From: Bartonella sp. 220B | Lineage (GTDB): Bacteria; Pseudomonadota; Alphaproteobacteria; Rhizobiales; Rhizobiaceae | Direction: 5' to 3' | Assembly (NCBI RefSeq): GCF_026930205.1 | Contig: NZ_JANHOI010000010.1 | Location: forward strand, 1 to 52,869 | DNA: 52,869 nucleotides | In this document: piece by piece, positions 47,173 to 52,869 of the stretch | Layout of the letters: the number at the start of each line of letters is the position of its first letter | Numbering within the stretch: position 1 is the stretch's first letter | Notes under the pieces: generated by a model | Told to the model about the DNA's origin: nothing | Seen by the model: the letters and a program-made list of their open reading frames with translations, nothing else | The model's database searches: none | Made by a program: the position numbers and the translations under genes

Positions 47173-47487
47173 ATGAACACTACTGAGAAAATCGCAAAAA
47201 GAACGCCACCAAAGGCTGGTCAAGGGCGGATAAAAGGCGTGCCAAACAAAACGACACGCATTCTGAAAGAGGCAGTGCTTAAAGCTGCAGAGCGTGCTGG
47301 TAAGAAATATGGTGATGATGGTTTGATCTCTTACCTCGAAAAGCAGGCAATCAAATGCCCCGCTGCTTATTTAGCATTGCTTGGTAAGGTGTTGCCTTTG
47401 CAGGTTACTGGTGAGGATGGTGGAGCGATAAAAACGATAACGCGTGTAGAGATTGCACCTTTGGTTGATGACAAAAGCACAGATTAA
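47173..47487 (+). CDS. Phage terminase small subunit-like protein
   Basis: 104 residues from ATG 47173. A basic N-terminus (KRTPPKAGQGRIKGVPNKTT) like many small terminases is followed by RILKEAVLKAAERAGKKYGD, GLISYLEKQAIKCPAAYLAL, LGKVLPLQVTGEDGGAIKTI. The K-G-G-R-xxG-xPNKxT start and the LGKVLPLQV end are typical of this alphaproteobacterial phage family. It recognises phage DNA for packaging. The stop overlaps the large subunit start by about 20 bases. Confidence 0.8.
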   Translation: MNTTEKIAKRTPPKAGQGRIKGVPNKTTRILKEAVLKAAERAGKKYGDDGLISYLEKQAIKCPAAYLALLGKVLPLQVTGEDGGAIKTITRVEIAPLVDDKSTD

Positions 47488-48244
47488 TATAGTACCAAAA
47501 CTGATACCAATCTTTTTGGGCAAGGCAGCGGTTCGTGCGGCTTGGGGAGGACGGGGTTCAGGTAAGACAAGATCATTTGCCTTGATGGCAGCTTTAAAGG
47601 GCTATCAATTTGGTATGGCAGGGATATCAGGGACTATCCTTTGTGCACGTCAATTTCAGAATTCTCTAGCAGAGAGCTCTTTGGAGGAGATTAAGCGCGC
47701 CATTGAAGGTCATGATTTCTTAAAGGATTATTATAAGGTTGGGGAGTCTTCAATTAAATCTCGTAATGGTCGTATCGCCTTTCAGTTTTCTGGTCTAGAC
47801 CGTAATATAGCAAGCATTAAGTCGATGGGGCGTATTTTGCTTTGTTGGGTTGATGAGGCGGAACCGGTGACTGAGACGGCTTGGCAAACGTTGATACCGA
47901 CTTTACGTGAGGAGGGTGAGGGATGGCGTGCAGAATTATGGGTTACGTGGAATCCATTGCGTGAGAATGCGCCGGTTGAGAAGCGGTTTCGCTTTTCTGA
48001 TAATGAGGCAATCAAGCGTGTTGAGATCAACTGGTCAGATAATCCGAAGTTTCCAAAGATTTTGAATGAAGCGCGTTTGGATGATCTAAGAAATCGTCCC
48101 GAGAGCTATAAGCATATTTGGGAAGGGGATTATCTCAAAGCAGTTCAGGGTGCTTACTATCAGAAAGAGATGTTGGCAGCCGAGCAGGAGGGGCGGATAG
48201 GGCGTGTTGCTCGTGACCCTTTAATGCAGAATAAGATATTGTAG
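47468..48244 (+). pseudogene. Phage terminase large subunit, 3'-truncated
   Basis: 258 residues from ATG 47468. Walker A AAWGGRGSGKTRSFAL, then ILCARQFQNSLAESSLEEIK, Walker B with acidic pair ILLCWVDEAEPVTETAWQTL, and the coupling motif ELWVTWNPLRENAPVEKRF. This is the ATPase half of a PBSX-type terminase. After YYQKEMLAAEQEGRIGRVAR and DPLMQ the frame goes NKIL-stop, whereas family members continue for another 150-200 residues with the nuclease domain. A deletion breakpoint near 48230 is the simplest reading. Confidence 0.85.
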
Positions 48245-48902
48245 ATAAAAACACAATAAAGTCAATAGTTTGAGTGTATTTATTTTATTTGAATCCACTT
48301 AAGAATCCACACTTTTATGCACGATTCAATTGACCATTTTTTATAAACAATAGCCATCTATAAACAGAGCATAAAAAGCAAATCATGATGCCAATGTTAT
48401 AACACATGGGAGCATTCAAATGAAATGAAAAGCAGATATCATTTATAACATCTCATAAATTTTATAAGACGTTTTTCATCATAATAAATCGCATTGTTAA
48501 AATGCAATTGAATATGAGAGCTTGTTAAAATGCAAAGATTTGAAATGTTTTCTTTTGAAAGGGGTTAATCCAAATTTGGATTGGCTAATTTTAGTCACCT
48601 CAAAAATGAGGGCATTGTTATTGATAGTTTGAAATCATCACAGAGCTAATAGGCTTTTTTCATTCAAATGTGATGATCTAAAAGAGCGCTTTCAGAAGCA
48701 TTCATTTATATTATCTTGGATAAGTTTTTATAAAGAGACTAGAGAGCTTGCAATATAATACGTTCTGTATATATGCATTTGCTATTAACTTCTTTTGTAC
48801 TAAATCATATTAATACCTCCATTTAAAGCCGCGTCCTATAAATTGGTACTGCTTTCTTTTTTGAGATGGCATTAAACATAAAAGCACCCCCGCGTTTGTT
48901 GA
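48245..48902. other. 658-base gap after the truncated terminase
   Basis: No open frame with coding character. It has two TTGTTAAAATGCAA repeats (48494-48507 and 48522-48535, 28 bases apart) and many A/T runs. It marks the junction where structural phage genes are missing. Confidence 0.45.
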
Positions 48903-49433
48903 TTATTCCTTTGTTTCAATTTTCTCAATAATTTCCATAAGAATATCACTTTTAGAAACTTCTTTATTTTGAGGAACCTCTCTTATCTTACTTTGTCGAT
49001 TGAGTTTAGCACGCCCACAAACACGACCCCAGACCTTGACAGTATGAGAAACCTGAGCCTTTCCATAAACAGAGCCATAGGCATAAGCATTTTTAGAAAC
49101 ACGCGCATTGTCATATATCTTTGCATATTGAGAAATGAACGCTTGATCACAAATTTGCGCATTACCATAGACTTGACCACACACTTGAGACTGATGACGT
49201 ATTTTTGCATTCTCAGAAACACGGGCATGTCCATAAACCCATGCATCATCATAAACCCAACAATTGCCCTCATGAGAAAGGTTGATTTCCTTTTCAATAA
49301 AGCCACCAAGGTCACCAGCCTTGACATCATCAAAATTCCTTAAAGCACGTATGCGATAAAGTATTGTAACTTTATTAGTAACTTTATTTTTAAATTGTTT
49401 TATTTCATTGGTTAATTGGTATTTTTTAGACAT
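48903..49433 (-). CDS. Repeat protein of predicted left-handed beta-helix type, phage-associated
   Basis: 176 residues. The N-terminus carries LYRIRALRNFDDVKAGDLGG followed by FIEKEINLSHEGNCWVYDDA. Then come repeated units of about 6 and 18 residues: VYGHARVSENAKI, VYGNAQICDQAFI, QYAKIYDNARVSKNA, YGSVYGKAQVSHT, VCGRAKLN. The spaced A/V/G-N-A pattern suggests a left-handed beta-helix, as in hexapeptide-repeat proteins. Function unknown. ATG at 49433; its ribosome site sits in a hairpin (49445-49460). A frameshifted paralogue lies directly upstream. Confidence 0.75.
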   Translation of the reverse strand: MSKKYQLTNEIKQFKNKVTNKVTILYRIRALRNFDDVKAGDLGGFIEKEINLSHEGNCWVYDDAWVYGHARVSENAKIRHQSQVCGQVYGNAQICDQAFISQYAKIYDNARVSKNAYAYGSVYGKAQVSHTVKVWGRVCGRAKLNRQSKIREVPQNKEVSKSDILMEIIEKIETKE

Positions 49434-49444
49434 CACAAACGCCT

Positions 49445-49460
49445 CACAATTTCGATTGTG
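49445..49460 (-). promoter_or_regulatory. Hairpin abutting the ribosome binding site of the beta-helix gene
   Basis: On the reverse strand CACAAT-CGAA-ATTGTG forms a perfect 6-bp stem with a 4-base loop; the 3' arm runs straight into GAGGCG, the probable ribosome site, 11 bases before the ATG. Confidence 0.4.
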
Positions 49461-49508
49461 TTAAAATTTGAATAGAAAATTTGAGAGAAAGGGGCGCCCC
49501 GCATTACC

Positions 49509-50032
49509 CTAGATGTTTAAAAGGGCTTTATTACGCAGCCAGAAAATTCTTAATTCATTATGGGAAAACTGTTCGATATAAGCTCTTGTTTCAATATCAT
49601 CACGTGTCTTTTCTAAAATCATAATCATGCCGTGAAGATTGGCATTTTCAAAAACATGGAGATGATTTATCACACGGGCATGATCATAAATTTTTGCATT
49701 ACCATAGACATGAGCATGATCAAAAATGATAGCTTTTCCAAAAACGCATGCCTTTCCATAAACAAAACCAGCGATAATAGAGTTATTAAAAACCTTGGCA
49801 TCTTGAGAAACATGACCAGGGTTTAAAACCAGAGCATCCCCATAAACCCAGCAGTTGCCATCATGAGAGAGGTTCTCTTCATTTTCGATAAAACACCAAG
49901 GTCACCCGCCTTTACATCATCGAAATCCCTTAAAGCACGAATGCGGTGCAAAGTAATTCCTTCAAAAGTAAAGTTTTCAGTTGTTAATTCATATTTTTTG
50001 GATGATGTTTGTTTATTAACAGTAGCAACCAT
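49509..50032 (-). pseudogene. Paralogous beta-helix repeat protein, one-base frameshift
   Basis: From the ATG at 50032 the frame reads KKYELTTENFTFEGITLHRI, RALRDFDDVKAGDLG, then slips. One missing G at about 49898-49900 (GGTG-TTTT, where the paralogue has GGTGGC) moves the rest to another frame: FIENEENLSHDGNCWVYGDA, NAKIYDHARVINHLHVFENA, and an end QFSHNELRIFWLRNKALLNI before TAG at 49509. The span of 524 bases is one short of 175 codons, so a single deletion explains everything. Its C-terminal half has a different end from the neighbour. Confidence 0.8.
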
Positions 50033-51398
50033 GCTAGTGTCTCTTTATCAATATTGTTTTTGAATTTGACAACCCTATAAGGGCATCGGGTGTTCAAAAA
50101 CACGGTGATAAGTCCGTTGCTTACACTTTTCCCACAAGGGTATTGTATGGTGTAAGCACACCCGACAGAATCTTCATATACTAACAAGAGCATAAAAGAC
50201 AGTCAGTTTTTTAAAGTTTTGGAAAGGTTGTATCGTAACCTATCCGCTTATCATTAAGTGTTTTTGATCACTTGAGTATTTATATATCAAAATACGTATT
50301 TATTGTCAATTATATTTTGCTATTTTTTGTATTTTTTTTATGATTATTTTTTATCATATTGTGTATAAATATGCGTCATATGCCTATCAATATTTTCTAT
50401 TTTATTGCGTCTATTTGACTCTATATTACGCAATGGCGTTATTTTTCTCTTTTAAACTTCATAAGAACTAAAAACGCTTCTTATGATGCGTATTTTTAAC
50501 TTTATAAAGCATGATTATTTTTATGAGATGCCTTGTGAATATTTTTTGTGAATTTTTGTTATAATCAGTTCACTAAACACGCCTTTATAAGCAGCGCTTT
50601 TCATTCAAATCTATTGTTTTGATTCATTCTCTATAAGCACCGCATCATTCTTACAAAAGGATAATATGATCATGCGGTTTTGATTTGTTATAAAACATTT
50701 TGAATTCTTATATCCTTATCAAAATACCTTTTAATGGGCTTTTGTCTCTTTTGTTAGTTTTGTCAGTTGATTTACCCCCCCTTCCATTTAAAAAAATTGA
50801 GATAAAATAAAAACATTATATTTCAATATGTTAGTGTTTTTCAAAATTTTGAAACATCACGTATAAAAGCAATGTGAGTAATATAGACAATTATTATGAT
50901 TAGAGTGCATGTTTAAACCATGTTTTATGAGAGGGTATATAATCCTTTAAAGCTTTTAAAAAGACAGCTCGTGATTATGAGGCATGTTATAAAGAGTAAC
51001 TTATTCAATTTGAAGGGGGGGGTTGAGTTTTGAAGGTTCGTGTTTTTAGATAAAAAACACTAAAAAGACAAAAAACATTATTTTTCAATATATTAAGTCT
51101 TATCAATGCTTCAAAAAATAATCTCTATTGATAAATACAACTTATCAATACGCATAATTCTCTTTAAAGAGAGCTTTTGAAAGATATGAAAGGCATCATT
51201 TGAGATTGCGATATAATCTTTTAAAGGCAATATGAAAGTGTTTAAAAGTGCAAGGCTTCTCTTTTTAGAATAGCGCATGGTAAATCACTCCTTTTAAGAG
51301 TGTACACAATCATCCTTAACAAGAGAGTATAGATATAGACTCTATACCCCTTGTAATTAGCATGCCTATCATGTGAAATGTGAGCATGCTTTATAAGT
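50033..51398. other. 1.37-kb AT-rich region without genes
   Basis: No credible coding frame. Two 23-base imperfect repeats starting AAACATTAT lie at 50811-50833 and 51073-51095 (21 of 23 identical). A C7 tract (50775) followed by TTC and a G8 tract (51015) preceded by GAA form an inverted pair 240 bases apart. It may be a former gene region or hold regulatory DNA for flanking genes. Confidence 0.45.
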
Positions 51399-52869
51399 CT
51401 ATTCAGTTTCTCTTAATTCCAATTTGGGGAGGTTTTTAACAATCTTCATTGTTTCTAAACTTACTGTAATAACCCTTTGAAACAATTCCAATGGATAAGC
51501 AGGGTTGCCAATGGTCTCAACAGCATAGCAATTGGCATCATTAACAATGCCACTCTTTTTATCGGTCTTTACACATTGACGTTCCATAACCCATTCAAGG
51601 GCAGGTTTACCATTCACGATATACTCATAAGCTTCCTTAGGAATATCTGTTATTGTGATATTGCTGTTGTAAATAACTATAGATTTATCCTTTTCCTTAC
51701 CATTCCCAGCAAATTTCATTTCTGTAACGTAATAAAACTTTTCAGGATTAGGAATGTCTGTAAGTTTAGGGTCACCTTTTTTAAAGGTTACGGGATAAGG
51801 TTCTACAGTTTCATAATTGACGTGCAAATTGCCTAATTCACGCCCTGCTGTAACAAACATCCAAAAATCTTCAGCACTCTTTACGCAAGGGATGCGAGGC
51901 AATTCTTTAGAGAGGTTATCAGCATAAAGAGCCCTATAATCTTCTGAATGAAGCAAACCGTAAACATAATAGAAGATATCATCTTTTGTTATGGTTTCAT
52001 AAGGATAAGCAGCTTTAAAATGTGCTAATCCTTCATCAGTGATGGCATCACGCCTCTGTAAACCAGCGGCTTTAGTTTCTTCTGTAGAATTTATAAATAA
52101 ATGAGATTGGTCAGCATTTTTACCTTTTGAAGCAGCAGCATCTTCGTAAAGGTACAATGGAAAGCATTGGCTTTTCTCTATTGCATCATGGTTAGGTAAA
52201 GCATTACTCATCAACACAGAAAAATCTTTCATTGCTCCTATACCTGTAACTTGTATTACTCTATTTTCGGTAATGTTTTTCATAGGAAACATATATGGTA
52301 TTTGATAGAGAGCTTCATTGAAAGTGCGATTATAATAGAGCCATTGTTTTGTAAAAGGACGGTACAAACTTTGCACAAGACAAGTTTCTTCAAATTCAGA
52401 ACATTGGCCTCTTACAAATTCTTTTTTGAGAGTACTACTCCAACTTATTTTTTTCTCATCTGAACTAACAAAATCATTTACAGCATTTTCACGTGTTTTA
52501 CGGTTCGCAAGTGAATAGGATTCATTAAAACGTTCCACTTCGCTATTATAGAAGGCAATCGTATTGTGCATATTTTTTGCTAAAATCTTACGACTTGAGT
52601 TATAAGCCCATGCATCACGATTGGTTGAAACACCAAGAGAATAAATCTCAAAGATTTTTTTACCATGGACTTTCTTAACACCCATAGCTAAAAATGCTTC
52701 AAAACTGTCATCACGTTGATTTATCCAATCACCATGCTCGTCTGGTGTAATGATTTTCCAACCGTGTTCACGTGTAACACCGTCAATGCTACCAAACTCC
52801 GTAATTGACTTAAGCTTTTCTTCTCTTGTGAGATAATCTTCAACACCATAGAAATATATTTTTCCACGC
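51399..52869 (-). CDS. Type ISP-like restriction-modification enzyme, C-terminal part (runs off window)
   Basis: About 490 codons open to the window edge. The segment KIFEIYSLGVSTNRDAWAYN with NMHNTIAFYNSEVERF, then CLVQSLYRPFTKQWLYYNRT and FNEALYQIPYMFP, is characteristic of the region between methylase and target-recognition domains in LlaBIII/Mmr-like single-chain restriction-modification enzymes. DIFYYVYGLLHSEDYRALYA and LPRIPCVKSAEDFW follow, with EYIVNGKPALEWVMERQ near the C-terminus. Such enzymes combine nuclease, helicase, adenine methylase and specificity domains in about 1600 residues. The upstream domains are outside the window, so I cannot tell if it is complete. Confidence 0.85.
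   Translation of the reverse strand, partial: RGKIYFYGVEDYLTREEKLKSITEFGSIDGVTREHGWKIITPDEHGDWINQRDDSFEAFLAMGVKKVHGKKIFEIYSLGVSTNRDAWAYNSSRKILAKNMHNTIAFYNSEVERFNESYSLANRKTRENAVNDFVSSDEKKISWSSTLKKEFVRGQCSEFEETCLVQSLYRPFTKQWLYYNRTFNEALYQIPYMFPMKNITENRVIQVTGIGAMKDFSVLMSNALPNHDAIEKSQCFPLYLYEDAAASKGKNADQSHLFINSTEETKAAGLQRRDAITDEGLAHFKAAYPYETITKDDIFYYVYGLLHSEDYRALYADNLSKELPRIPCVKSAEDFWMFVTAGRELGNLHVNYETVEPYPVTFKKGDPKLTDIPNPEKFYYVTEMKFAGNGKEKDKSIVIYNSNITITDIPKEAYEYIVNGKPALEWVMERQCVKTDKKSGIVNDANCYAVETIGNPAYPLELFQRVITVSLETMKIVKNLPKLELRETE

Noticed and set aside
48400..48560. Short direct repeats considered as a CRISPR-like array
   Set aside because: Only two 14-base copies with a 14-base spacer; no cas genes.
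49632..49826. Forward frames antisense to the beta-helix genes
   Set aside because: The reverse strand has the consistent repeat protein; the forward frames are shadows of its periodicity.

Overview
The window is a stretch of a low-GC alphaproteobacterial chromosome. Gene content, gene order and codon use point to Bartonella (Rhizobiales); the species cannot be fixed from this sequence. Support comes from a LexA with the Rhizobiales-type long linker, the pyrB / pseudo-dihydroorotase / plsY / dprA / topA / rnr order, DUF3126 and DUF192 genes, bioMNY, and several decayed prophages. I see no CRISPR array, no rRNA and no intact insertion sequence.

Left end (1-1303): the end of an integrative element next to tRNA-Thr(CGU), with a P4-type integrase running off the window, a YqaJ recombinase remnant and an AlpA-like regulator. 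1304-6319 is ordinary chromosome: slyX, a small membrane protein, an AroP-type permease and the biotin ECF transporter bioM-bioN-bioY. 6320-8077 is a gene graveyard: an unrecognised open frame, a lipoprotein-like gene with two nonsense codons and a frameshift, and a second, badly decayed integrase copy.

Core block (8364-38637): leftward pyrB-pyrC'-plsY-dprA-topA-rnr (nucleotide synthesis, phospholipid synthesis, DNA uptake/recombination, supercoiling, RNA decay). Then come an AidB/acyl-CoA dehydrogenase-like gene, ruvX, gatCA, a complete branched-chain amino-acid ABC transporter (livKHMGF), a double cold-shock protein, DUF192 plus an alpha/beta hydrolase, DUF3126, radC, map, sfsA, a TrmJ-type methyltransferase, murI, rpsD, ttcA, rimO and lexA. 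The pyrC-like gene lacks the metal-binding HxH pair and is probably a structural, non-catalytic partner of PyrB.

Right end (39430-52869): tRNA-Lys(UUU) followed by a patchwork of phage debris. First are P2-like tail genes (end of gpU, gpX, gpD with one in-frame TGA) and a Dam methylase. Then follow three toxin-antitoxin modules of different families within 3.7 kb (HigBA, BrnTA, PemIK/MazEF-like), an integrase C-terminus fused to another gene fragment, a phage ssb, a small terminase and a truncated large terminase. Last are two tandem left-handed beta-helix-type repeat proteins (one frameshifted) and the 3' part of a Type ISP-like restriction-modification enzyme. The pattern is of several elements inserted and deleted on top of one another, with addiction, methylation and restriction modules retained.
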